A stretch of DNA of 64,000 bases from Brachyhypopomus gauderio (Eukaryota > Chordata > Actinopteri > Gymnotiformes > Hypopomidae), in the NCBI RefSeq assembly GCF_052324685.1, contig NC_135212.1, forward strand, positions 16,128,410 through 16,192,409, given 5' to 3'. Position numbers and translations under genes: made by a program. The notes beneath the pieces are model-generated. The model was not told where the DNA came from and made no database searches. It saw only the letters and a list, made by a program, of their open reading frames with translations. This document shows, in pieces, positions 33,720 through 59,944 of this stretch; within the stretch, counting starts at the first letter, position 1, and each line of letters starts with the position of its first letter.

Positions 33720-35070
33720 ACACATCTGAGGTCAAATTTCACAAAGCTTCCAGCTAATGGTTGCTCTCAAATGAGTGGTGCTAGTCAGCTAACTGTTAGC
33801 TCTGAGTCACTGACTGAGGCATTCCCAGCCAATCACTCACTTCCTGTTCAAGCACAAGTAGGATTAATATGCTAACACTAGCTCAGCCAGCCCGGTTAGA
33901 GGGCATAAGGTGAGAGGAGTGCATCTAATTGATTCCTGTGCCAAGTCACCCGCCAAAGGTTGTACTGCACTACACTGCAAGATCACCAACACACGTCACA
34001 CTTGTTAGTTCTGCGCTTGTATCAAGCCCTTCTTTTTTCTAAATTTAAGCAATGTTATATTGTCAAAGACAAACTCACTAAAGCTACTACTGTGGATGAA
34101 TATTTACATAAGAGTATCAATAACATCAAACACAAACATCAGAACAACTGATCTTACACAATGAAATAATTTAAGTTGTGTCTTGAAAAGTGACACTTCC
34201 TGATCAGATAGCCAGTGAAATAACTGGCTCAGAGTATGACTAGAAATTCTTTACCAACCTGCAGTTTATTCATTTTGCTGTTTGTGACTGGGATCAAACA
34301 TTTCCTCTGCTCCTTCTCTCAGCAAACACAATTCTTGACGTGAGCTTAGAGTGCAGTACCACCTAGTGGTCATTAGAGTCCAATATCACAATAAGATTTT
34401 CACTTTAACTTCAGATCTTCCTGCCTTTAGAATGTTTTATGTTACTGATCATTATTTGGTGTTTAGCCAACAGCAACTATTCCCAAATCCCTGCCTGTTA
34501 TTAGTTATGGTGGTTTAACTGGTATTTTGCATTATTAAACTACGACGGATGTGACTCAATGGATGTGACAGAGGTATGAGTGACAGCATTTAAGATATTC
34601 TCTATCAAGTTATTATGCAGAACAGATAAAACAAGTCTGTGGGCCTCTAAACCACACTCACACACATACATGGTTTTCCTAAAGTAAACTACTTTCAGTT
34701 TTCGTGTAGTCGTACAAACACCCTATTCAGGGTCCTACGATTTTCTCAATATTCCCTCAGCAGATTGCAGATGTTAACAGTGATATAGCATGCTAAAACA
34801 ACAACACAGAACATTAATGACATAGACTAGAGGTAGATGAGCTTGACTAAAAAGATGATGAGCCAAATGAATATTAAAAGATCACATGATGTAGTGTTCA
34901 AATCTCTCTATTGATCTTCAACCTCATACCTAATCTGCTTTTCCCCTTTCATATGGTTCTTAGTGTGTCTGGGTTCTAGATCTGTCTGGCCTGGTTTGTT
35001 TGCTGGAAGTGGACTTTCCAGTACCTCTGATTATGTAATTATGTGTTTTGTTTGTGTGTGTGGTGAAAGA

Positions 35071-35095
35071 AAAAGAGAGAGAGAGAGAGAGAGAG
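35071..35095. repeat. (GA)n microsatellite
   Basis: About 12 GA dinucleotides. Confidence 0.9.
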
Positions 35096-35762
35096 ACAGA
35101 AAGAGTAACATATTGAAACTTTCATGCACTTCCATGGCCTAAGTTCTATATATTTTCTATTACCAAGAGCCCACGGGGATGTTCATCATTAATTAAAGCT
35201 AGAACAGACATACAAAGGTGCCTGTGTTTGACTCTGAGATTGATGATTTGAAAATACCTTACACAACTATTTTATTTTATACAAACCAAAAATGTTACAC
35301 AATTTAGTGAAAATGTTTTCCCTTATATTACTTCTATTCACGTATAGACTACTGAACAACTGTTGTTTGCGCCATCTGCTGGTTACTAATACTGTATTCT
35401 ACGTTTTACATTACTGAAGCCTAACTAGTGGCAAAATTAACCACTAGAGGGTAGAGTTGGTACAAGTTTTCAATTTGTGTCAATGTTATGTAAAGAAAGA
35501 ATGAATGCTTTCAAGATAGTGGTTCTTATGCTCCATATGAACTAATATATTAGAGCAATGAACACTCAAAACTATATAATGCAGTTTCTAACATGAGGAT
35601 TCCTTTTTTGCACAGACTTTTAGTTGATTTGAAATATATTTCTAAAACACACATTTGGCACAAATACTGTATTTGGAAACAAATACATCGAAACCTGGAA
35701 TTTAATTAATTCGTTATAACATTAACATTGCAGGACAAAATTACTTGTCTTAGTAGTTGTAT

Positions 35763-38700
35763 CTAAGTATCTTTGGCTTCACTGGGTTGATTTGTGTCTT
35801 CTAGGGGCTCTGCAATGCTTCCACTGTGAAATTTCTTATGGTAGAAGGTGAAATAGATTCTCCTCCAGCCAATTGTATTGGCCAGCAATTCCATATCCAG
35901 TGTGATGTCATCACTACAGCTCCGTACTGCCTTCTCCCACAAATCCTTAGAGTCACAAATCTGAACACAAACAGAAAGGCACCTTCATCACCCATTTATC
36001 CATTTATATTTACACTTACTCATTACTTTATAAAGTACAAGAGATGTTTAGAAGTCTCTGAATTAGAATATGAGTCAGATTTTAAGTCTCTGAGTATTGA
36101 GTCTTAAACATAACTGAAGTATTAGTCAAATCTGAAGTCTTATCTTTTCATATCAAAATAACTCAGAGAGGGCATTAGATCTTTGCTGTCCAATCAAAAG
36201 AGAGATGGTCACACTAAGCTAACTGAGGCTAATTCATATAGTGAAATTAAGAAGGCTGATCAATTACTCAAGATGAATGGACTACAATTGTTACTGCAGA
36301 GCACATATGCAGCATTTCTTTGAAGTAATGGGTAATCATCAAACAAAGACAAAGAAAAATACATTTGTGATTATTTTAACTGCAGATGAGCACTGTTATG
36401 CTATTAATTATAAAGATTTCGTAATATTCGTAAAATAAACAATATTTGTTATTTTAAAGGTAGCATTCAGTGAGGATAGATAAGGTTTGGTCTTGCCAAC
36501 TCTGGGATAATTCAGTTTTAGGGCTTGTCTTTAAATGAGGTTCTCACCTTCTTAAACCTGAGTGAGGTCTGGCTGAGGTTGCCAATGTCCTGGAAAGTCA
36601 GGTAAGAGAGGATGCGAAGCAGTAGTTGGTCAGGCAGGCGCTCCAGGTAATCAAAGTGTCCCTGACATAGAGCTTGGCTATATTCCAGGATACTAGAACC
36701 AAACACTGTGCCTACCTGGTCTACAGAATCACACATGGTATTAGACAGGTCATTGCTTTGTATATATCTTACTTTTCTTTTTGTTACTTAGCTTGTTTCT
36801 GAAAGTATATAAGAATGCTAAATTTCTGCAGTGATGCAAGTTTTACATTTGAATCAGTGTGCTTAAATTTGTATATTTGTTCATGTGTTTTTTCCTGTTC
36901 AGTTTTAGAGTTGACTGAATGATATAGAATTTTACAAATCTTACACTGAAGTCTAGCATCATTTAAAAACTCATCATGAGACTGTTTCAGCTCTTCAGGA
37001 GCCAACCCCTGATATTCTACTCTCAGTGAAATCTTCCACCACCTCCATATCACCTGTTCACATACAGTATAGAAAAAACAATATTTAATATTCAGTTTTT
37101 GAAAATATGGTTGTGTCTTTCTTTCTTTCTTCTTCTATCAGCTATTTCCCGTTTAGGGGTCGCCACAGCGGATCAAACTCCTCCATCTGGCCCTGTCCTA
37201 AGTGTCCTCCACTGACACACCAGCCACTCTCATATCCTCCACCACTGCATCCATAACCCTCCTCTTAGGTCTACCTCTCCTCCTCTTGCCTGGAAGTTCC
37301 ACCCTCAAGACCCTCCTACCAATATACCTCTCCTCCCTCGTCTGTAGATGTCCAAACCATCTCAATGTCGCTTCTCTAACTTTATCTCCAAAACATGCTA
37401 CTTTGCTGATCCTCTAATAAACTCATTTCTGATCCTATCCTTCCTCGTCACTCCAAATGAGAATCTCAACATCTTCATCTCAGACACCTCCATCTCCCTC
37501 ACCTGTCGCTTTGTCAGTGCCACTGTCTCCAGTCCATACAACATAACAGGTCTCACTACTGTCCTATAGGTCTTTCCTTTCATTCTAGCCAACACCCCTC
37601 TATCACAGATCACCCCAGACACTTTATGCCATCCACCCCACCCTGCCTGCACTCTCTTTCACTTCCTCCATTACTCTGTATCCTCGACCCTAAGTAGGTA
37701 AACTCGTCAACCTTCATCAAATCAACTCCTTGTAACTGGACCTGTCCACCATCTGCCCTCTCATTCACACATACGTACTCTGTTTTACTCCTGCTCACTT
37801 TCATTCCCCTGCTCTCCAAAGCATATCTCCATCTTTCCAAGCTCACCTCCACCTGTTCCCTACTCTCACTACAGATCACAATGTCATCAGCAAACATCAT
37901 AGTCCAAGGGGACTCCTGCCTAACCTCGTCCGTCAGTCTGTCCATGACAATTGCGAACAAGAAGGCACTCAGGGCTGATGCCTGATGTAGTCCTACCCCC
38001 ACTTTAAACTCGTCTGTCATTCCTATCGCACATCTCACTGCTGTCACACTGTTCTCATACATATCCTGCCCCACCCTCACATACTTTTCTGCTACTCCTG
38101 ACTTCCTCATACAATACCACAGCTCCTGTCTCGGTACTCTATCATAAGCTTTCTCTAAGTCAACAAACACACATTGTAACTCCTTCTGTCCTTCCCTATA
38201 CTTCTCCATTAACACTCTCAAAGCAAACATAGCATCTGTGGTGCACTTAGCTGGCATGAAACCATACTGCTCCTCACAGATCTCTACCTCTCCTCTAAGC
38301 CTAGCTTCCACTACTCTTTCCCAGAGTTTCAGGCTGTGACTGATCAACTTTATTCCCCTGTAATTACTACAGCCCTGCACGTCGCCCTTATTCTTGAAAA
38401 TCGGCACCATTATGCTTCGTTTCCACTCCTCAGGCATCTTCTGACCTACCAAGATTCTGTTAAATAACCCAGTCAAACTCCACTGCTGTCTCTCCCAAAC
38501 ATTTCCATGCCTCCACTGGAATATCATCCGGTCCAACTGCCTTACCACACTTCATTCTCTGAATTGCAGCCCTTACTTCCTCCTTGCTCACCTGGGGCAC
38601 TTCCTGATTCACAACCACTACCTCTTCTAACCTTCTTTCCCTTTCATTCTCTTGATTCAACAGTTCCTCAAAATACTCCTTCCACCTTCCCAAGACACTT

Positions 38701-39190
38701 TCCTCACCAGACAACACACTACCACTTTTATTCTTTATCATCCTAACCAGCTGCACATCCTGCCCATCACGGTTTCTCTGTCTGGCCAATCTGTACAGAT
38801 CCTTTTCCCCTTCCTTAGTGTCCAACTTCTCATACAGCTTGCTATATGCCTTCTTCTTCATGGTTGTGTGATCATATTTAATACTTCAAAGCAGATAGAT
38901 AGCTTAGACAGTGAGGCTTTATGTCAGTTACAGTTTATGTCAGTCTGTGCCACTACAATGCTAGTTACATGGTTTAGCTAAGTTACCTAGCTAGCTATTA
39001 TCAATAGGCCTATGCAAAACTCGAACATGGCAGAGATATTTGCAATAGAGACAAAACATTTTAAATGAACAGATTCTCAATACAGTTATGATACCTCAGA
39101 TTTTGTTATAACAAGTTGAAAAAAATCTTTTGAAGGGGACTGGCCTTGGCCATTTGTTTCAAACAATACTTCTTTCAGCAAAGACGCCAT
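35763..39190 (-). CDS. fbxo36: F-box only protein 36
   Basis: Four coding exons on the minus strand join in frame: 39095-39190, 36945-37053, 36548-36720 and 35763-35960. They total 576 nt, or 191 aa, against about 188 in human FBXO36. Exon 1 reads MASLLKEVLFETNGQG and SPSKDFFQLVITKSE. Exon 2 begins VIWRWWKISLR. Exon 3 carries the F-box (FDYLERLPDQLLLRILSYL, residues ~95-125). Exon 4 begins ICDSKDLWEKAV and ends at TAG. Junctions are GT-AG with matching phases 0, 1 and 0. F-box proteins link substrates to SKP1-CUL1 ubiquitin ligases; FBXO36 substrates are not well known. It is divergent from trip12, as in human. Confidence 0.93.
37117..38859 (-). mobile_element. RTE-clade LINE, 5' truncated, in fbxo36 intron 1
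   Basis: ATGGTTGTGT flanks the element on both sides (37107-37116 and 38860-38869), a 10-bp target duplication. It holds reverse transcriptase followed by the RTE C-terminal tail (about KRRRGRPKRRVMDAVVEDMR on the minus strand). It ends in a short GAA/GAAA-type repeat tail. It lies in the same orientation as fbxo36. Confidence 0.88.
37398..38861 (-). pseudogene. RTE reverse transcriptase, frameshifted
   Basis: Three overlapping frames (38460-38861, 37610-38548, 37398-37652) together give the linker, RT fingers/palm and C-terminal part. RT motifs: NYRGIKLISHSLKLWERV, VFVDLEKAYDRVPR, and catalytic FADD in MMFADDIVICSE (~37900). Frame changes occur near 38470-38540 and near 37620-37650. The endonuclease domain is missing because of the 5' truncation. 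Confidence 0.88.
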
Positions 39191-39660
39191 ATTTGGACGC
39201 TAGGTGGTTACCATGACAACTAGAGCCTTTCGCCTAATAATTTACTTTAAATAATATTTCTCTGAATGTTTATATTATTCTGTTCGGTACAATCCCAAAC
39301 GTTTATAAACGTATCATAGTGACAATTTGTAATAAGACTATATTTAGGTCAATATAGCAAAACATTTGTCATGATTTTTTTAAGATTATAGGGTCACGAC
39401 CCAGCGGAATGATATTTGACAACAGATTTGTATAAACAAAAGATAAATAAAATGTTACATTTATACATGATATACAGATTGGCATTTGAACAATTTCTAC
39501 GCGTGACGTATGTTTTATATTCATTCTCACCTCGTCTAGACGTACACACAGTATTATTTTATACTAAAGTAGTTCCTAGCGGAAGGATGGAGCGGGCTGG
39601 AGCGCAGCTACTTTGCAGATGCAGGTCTCTCAGCTGATGAAGGTAGCTAGCTAGCTGAGG
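39191..39660. promoter_or_regulatory. Probable shared divergent promoter of fbxo36 and trip12
   Basis: fbxo36 begins at 39190 going left. The first trip12 transcript sequence is expected just to the right, and there is a GAAG/GTAGCT donor-like site at about 39641-39643. No TATA box is evident. The region is only moderately GC-rich, so exact start sites cannot be read from sequence. Confidence 0.5.
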
Positions 39661-41250
39661 TAGTGGAGCTGCTGCACTGTGTAACAGCAACTACAACTAC
39701 ACTGGAACAAATAGGTAATAACTAAGTTCAACGGCGGATTTAGTACCGTCTTTGGCTGTGGTTTAAAGTTTCGCTATATGTATTAGTTGCCGATTATTAT
39801 GACGATAAACAGGGACCGGTTTGCGGGAAAAAAATATGGTTTCCAATTGTCATCTCTCGAATCCTGTTCCTGCTTTCCTTTTTTTGTGTCTGTGATGCAA
39901 GCAGTGAAGAAGGTTCAGAGGCCATTTCGATTTCTTTGGTGGTAGACACAATAAACTACTTGAATCATTTCTTGACAACGTTGGTAAGATTTCGAGGTGA
40001 ATTACACACTCTTCCCAAAAGTAGAACAAACATGTCGCACATAAGTAATGTTAGTTTGTCAGGAAAGCTAGCTGCCTCTGTGGCTAACCCGCTAGCTCGG
40101 TTAGCAGTTAGCCAGTGTGGTTCCTCGTGAACGTCTAGCGACACCACGGCTAGCTAATAAGGTCACATACAGCTAGCTACCGCTACTCAGTGTGTTCCGT
40201 AGTCTTAGCTTGGTTGATGGGATGAAATTTTATTTAATCTGTAGTAATAAAATAACAAACGTTGATCGTCTTAATATAAATCATAATTGGTTGTCTTGTC
40301 TGACAGAAGTCGAAGTATTTTAACAATCATCAACGCCAACTTTGTCATAGCTAACTGTATTGCTAGTTAGCTAGATAGCTTGCCCACTAAAATTGTGATC
40401 GCATTAAAACCCGTCTGTTTACTTAGCTAGCCAGTCATTTTGACTTGATCTAGCTCGCATACACGTCGACAAGTATCTCTGTAATATTAGGTTATCCTGT
40501 TTAAACCACATGCTGTTGGCCGACCTCTTCAAGAACGGTATGTTTATTTTCACGCTATTTGCAACAATGGATTACTAAGTATTACCAGTGTTGTGATGTG
40601 TGGTTAGATGTTATACGATTATATTTGTAAAAATGGCTCTACTGTACCGTTGATTGATGACCAAATTAGCATTTAATGTAGGTTAGCCTAAATTATAAGG
40701 CCGCAAGAAATTCTGCTGTGAAAAGGAAAGATAACAAGCTAGGTTAGCTAGCTAGCTAACTGAATGTACCCTTATAGCTAGACAGTTTACGTTAGCTAGC
40801 CAACAAGTTTGCTATAATAGAATGTGGCTAGCTATAGTACTGCTAATCATCAAAAAATGCACAAATCCTATACAATACAACTGCGTTTTGAGAGGTGTTT
40901 TTTTGCGAAAGGCCTTTGGCGTTTATACTTGGAATATTTGTCTAAATTAGCTCTGCTTCCCCAACAATTGACAATTATGACTCCCAGGCTAGTCTGCTAA
41001 CTAGCTAGCTATGCATCTGTGTCTCGTTTAAGTTTGTTGTTTGTCTTGTGTTTTCTGTTCCCAGTGTAGCTTTTTTACTGTTCAGGAAACAAAGCGTCAC
41101 ATTTATTTACATATTTAATATTACGTATTTAATGAGTTTATTCAAGTGTAAAAAACAGACTAGCGGTACTGGCATGCTAACTAGCTTAATACGTCAGAGA
41201 GTGGGCCTCTTGAGTAAGAAAATAAAGATATGTCAAGGTAAACATTGCAG
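39640..41250. other. trip12 first intron region rich in GCTAGC palindromes
   Basis: Many TAGCTAGC/GCTAGC runs occur at 39640-41200 (for example 39647-39656 and 40740-40760). No known transposon ends are visible. Confidence 0.5.
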
Positions 41251-42489
41251 TCAGTGTATTTAGGATCGTTTCGCAAACCGATAGCGTTATCGTTAAATTG
41301 TTGGTTATAAATACATCGAATTAAAAACTAGTTCAAAAAAACAAAGCCTAAAATAATCGTCCAGGCCCGAAATGGCCTTGATAATTATGTCGTATTTTCA
41401 GTGTACGTAGGTACAAGTTTATATTACTTCCGTGATAAAATATTCAGAAATTACATCAATAGAATTTTTAAATTAATCGATTTCTGGCTTTCGTTTGTTA
41501 CTTAATTTAACTTCATTTACTTAATCTCTATTGTAATTTCTCTAAATATATGGCTTCGACGTTTTATACGACTACTGCACCACCGGAGTAGCTTGCTAGT
41601 TGTATTGTCAGTTACCTCACTTTTTTTGTTGTCTCAAATTCTATAATGCCACATTTGCTTATCTGGAGGGTTTGATGAGATGATTTTTTTAGCCCATGAT
41701 CATTTGAATGAAGCTCACTTTTTCTAATCTTAGCACTTGTATTCTTGATCCTCTTTCACCAAAAGGGTCAAACATTGTTTCTTAAGCCAACACACAAGAT
41801 CACACAGTTTACACCAATATAATCCACTTTAAATGTTTGTGTGTGTGATTGTTTTCTAAATAATCCCAAAGTCCCAAGTTTGCCAAGTTAAAATCTGAAT
41901 CCAGGTTTTAAAATGTTTGTCATCGTAAACGCATGTCTTTTCAATTGACAATGATTACTGTAAGTACAAATTCCAAGTGCCACTTGACCTAAATGTAATT
42001 TATTAAAATTTTCCTTAATGTATCCTTACATGTTAGTGGCTCACAGCTTGTAACATGCCTAGCCCTGACGCTGAACCATATGTGTGTAAAACTAGATTTA
42101 AACTAAACAAATTTGCCAAACTAAAATTTCAGGAAATTGTGAAGCATTTAATTGATTTTAGTATGTATTTTCTTTCTTTTTTGATGGGTTAGCTACCTTT
42201 ATACTTTTGTATGTAATATGATTTTCTTGAATCCACCAACATTCCTTTAAGCATTTAGATTCTTGTGAGATAGGGAATTACATTTGTTTATAGTGGCTTA
42301 CTGCAAAAGCACAATGGCTGCCACACCAGTGATTTGTGTAATTAAGCTTATTTCTGAAGTTTTTGTTTAAACCAATATCACTAATGAGTATCTTATTGAA
42401 TTACAATGTATGATCAACTGAAGGTGTTTTCACTTATTCTTCTTCTTCCTTGCCCATTGCTTCATCACCACCATCAATTTTCATCATAG

Positions 42490-42629
42490 GCTGCCGGTTG
42501 GGGCATTTGCACACGGCTGGTAAGTTCCCATGACACTCTTCTTCCTTTCCAGGCACTCAGGGGGGTGGTGGGCAGATCTCTAATGGGGCAGTGGGTGTTA
42601 TGCCACAGACCATACATGATAACAGTGCT
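42490..42629 (+). other. Candidate trip12 5' non-coding exons
   Basis: Two exon-like pieces have good splice signals: 42490-42519 (acceptor CATAG, donor GTAAGT) and 42553-42629 (acceptor TTTCCAG, donor GTGAGT). They lie between the shared promoter and the first coding exon of trip12. RNA evidence would be needed to confirm either. Confidence 0.3.
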
Positions 42630-45600
42630 GTGAGTAAAGTTTGAACCAGGAAAAATAACTGAATTTCATTAAAAATACATGTATAATATAAAAATTAATA
42701 TAAAAAACAGCTGGTCCAGAAATTTGCTCTCTCCTCCACACAAGGTATCTTTTTGTAACCCAGGGATTTTGTTCCTCAATATGTGATGGTGAATTTAAAA
42801 AGTCCAAAGTGTTTTTTCGATATGCCTTTGTGAATATAAGAAAATATACCGAAATAACAATGTGTGAGGCCGTTCATGAACTTGCTTAACCTTTTTTGAC
42901 AATATTTAATATGCACATCTATGTTTGACTCGCCTCTTATGTAACTGGGATTGGTAGGTTGTATGCTCAGCTCTTAGCAGTGTCTCTTGCTTTGTGTGTT
43001 TATATTGTTCATTTCATCCTGCATTTACATGCATGTAAGAGAAGGTTATGTCGTCTTTGTCAATATATGAAAGAATAAATGAGTGAAAACCAGGTTTGCA
43101 AGGTGTGCAATGATCATGACAGTTAAATTTTACAAATGTGTTTATTAGTGGTAAAATTGTGCTGTGTAGGATAGAATGTTTCAAATATTTATTGTTAAGA
43201 AAATCGAATCGTATGTATGTGTACATCCATTCTGTGGTCCTGTAATGCATTATCATGACTAAATTAAAGGTCATGGTTACTGATTTTTTTTGATAATATA
43301 CGAAAAATCTGTTGATGGGATTTCTAAATGGGATCAAGCCATTCATAACACTTGCAGTTATGTGATATTTTTTGTTGTAAACATTCAACTTGATGGCCTA
43401 CTTCATACTTCATAAAGCCTTTTCACCAAAAAGGGATAATCTCTGCCATGGTCTTGTGAAATAGTTGGTAAAGGTGTTTGTTAATTAAAAAGGTAGCTTA
43501 AATTAATACTAAAGGTGTTTGATTCCATTTGAAATTCTATTTTTGAAATGTATTACTTTGGCTGGGTAGATTTAAGGTAAATCAGCAGATATACACTGCA
43601 TATATGTGTCAGTCGGAATAAAAGGATGTGCCAAATGAATTTATACAAATTGATCTCTTCCCAAATGATAAGACCACTAACCTTATAGAAATATTGAAGG
43701 CTTTTTATTGCCATCTTTTTAGTTTTATGGTATTCATTTTTTTGCAGGTGATTTGCTTTACTTTCAGATAACTAGTTGATCTACATAAAGATTTAGATCT
43801 TTAGATCCATCAAAACCTTTGAGCAATTTATAGAGGTGCAGTATGTGACTCCTGGTTTGAATTAAAGTGTGAATAAACTGCATGGGAGCTTGAGAGTAAG
43901 ATCATGAGGTCAAGATTCTGATGAGCTGTGGAAAGAAGCTGATTGGCCTTTCAGTCCGTGCCATGAGCTTGCCAAGATGCTTTCCAGATTGAAGTCACTG
44001 AAACATGCTATTGTTGGGATTATGGCACTCTGAGAGCTTTCTTGCTCTGGTTCTTCACTGGCTGGTGTTGAGGTTGGGCAGTGCTGACCTGATGAATCAT
44101 TTGGCAAACCTCACTACTCTGCAGGAGTTGTGGTCCTTGGCATTGGTGTTCTGTTGCTTTTCTGCTACGTTCTCTACATTCTAGCAAAGCAATTGGTGAC
44201 ATTCCTGGTGAGGATGTTCTCTCCCTGGTGAAATATATTGTATTCGGCCTCATTGTGTTGGATGTAGATTTGACCTTGTGCGTTTTCCTTAGTGTCACTA
44301 AAGGCTGTACTAAGGTAAAGTCTGACTTAGATATGTGTGAAGCAAATAGGATTTAGTAGACACCAATGCCATCAGAGATCACCTTTTCAGAAAGCAGGGG
44401 AAGTGTTGTTACATGCCTTTATAAATGGCTGTCTTCATGCATAAATAGTGTCTAGGGTTCTTTTTTGAGAAGCTGTAATTGTTCATTGAGCTAGCAAGTG
44501 AGAATCCAAATTTACTCCCCTCTCTTTGTCAATCCCCATACTGGTGATCAGCATTATCTGTGATCATGACACAATATGTGCAGTGAGAGACCTTGTTGTG
44601 ATCCTGATTGAGCAGGTGATTCTGAGCATTAATTTGTGGAACTTGACTTCTTGAAGGTTTGGAGTGACTGTAATGAGGGCTATTCAGAAAGCTGTAAAAT
44701 GTAAAGAGGTGTTGATCCTAAACACCTTAATGTAATTGTTTAGTAAGATTGTCATATTTACTAAGTCAATAGGTAAGAAACCTACCATTATATCCTATCC
44801 ATGTATCAAACAAGCTTGGACCCAAACTTACTTATTTATTTATTCATTCATTTTGTCCACTTCAGTGGCAAGTGTAGTAAATGCTGCATACTGCTTTAGT
44901 CACTAAGCAGAAGTGGAGGCAGTGTTTACACATTACTTAGTGCTGTCTTTACTAGTGTGCACTGTGTGCATACCCTTCAAAAATTTGCGGTAGGTGTTGA
45001 TTCCTGATATGATGGTGCACAACATTAAGAGGCAGTAAAATGACAGGATCTACTAATCTTAATGCAATATGCATCTTAAAATGTCTGCATACAAGACAGA
45101 ACAACATCTGAGCAACCTACAACAAAAAATGTGTTCCCAATATGTCCCTTTAGGATTTTCATTGGTAACGCAGAAAGACCATGATGCATATGATTGACAT
45201 GGGCTATGTGAATTAGGGTTGGGCAAAATGGCAAATTTTAAATTATTTGCAAAAGTATAATAACGAAACTATGCATAAATGCTTTGTTTGCCTTCATGAT
45301 GCTTTATTTTATCAAATATAGTAATATTATCTAGGCCTAGACATTTTACATTTATAAAATGCTTTAAAAGTAGAATGGGATGAGGATGAGGCCTTTTCAG
45401 GTGATGGAAAAGAATAGTTGTGAACAGCAGCACTTTGCAGACCGTTTCAATCTGCTTCATTGTTTTAGATTTCCAAACAACGTCTATATAACTGATGTCA
45501 TGGTATCTGTGTCTAGTATTTCCTTGGGTTTTAGGGGATATTGTGTTCAATTTCGCTTTCACTTTCATGCCACCTGCTGGTTCCTCTCAGTTTCCCCCCA

Positions 45601-45969
45601 GTTTTCAGAGCTTTCTTCAGTGCTAGTAGCTCACACAGTGCTTTGCTGTAGGAAATAGGTGGGCATGTAATTTGTAATTGCTGTCACATTCATTTCTGCT
45701 TTAAGACAGTTTGTAGCATCTTTTCTTATTGAGTAAATGTGTTGATCCAGCAATTGTGATCGTGTTTCAAGATCATTTTATTGCCTAGCACTAATTAGCA
45801 GAATAAAATTAAGTCCTTACTCAGTCACAAGAACATGAATTACACACGAATATGGCTGATTTGTTGACTCAAAACATGCTCATGCTGTCTCACCCTCTTT
45901 CTGCCTTTCTGTCTCTCCCTTAGTGAATGGTGTCTAGAAAGGGTATGTCCCTTCAGGAGAGAGGTGCCA

Positions 45970-59849
<13,880 letters not shown>

Positions 59850-59944
59850 TTATTCAGTGTTGGCTCTTTTCCACAAGTAAGGAACTAGAACCGTTCCAGT
59901 ACGTGCTTGGTGCCAATATGAAAACCTGCCCCCCTTTTCCAGTT

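Larger units (their letters stand above)
32677..35762. other. Intergenic stretch downstream of fbxo36
   Basis: It contains a hAT MITE (33415-33719) and a (GA)n tract at 35071-35095. No coding gene was recognised. Confidence 0.4.
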
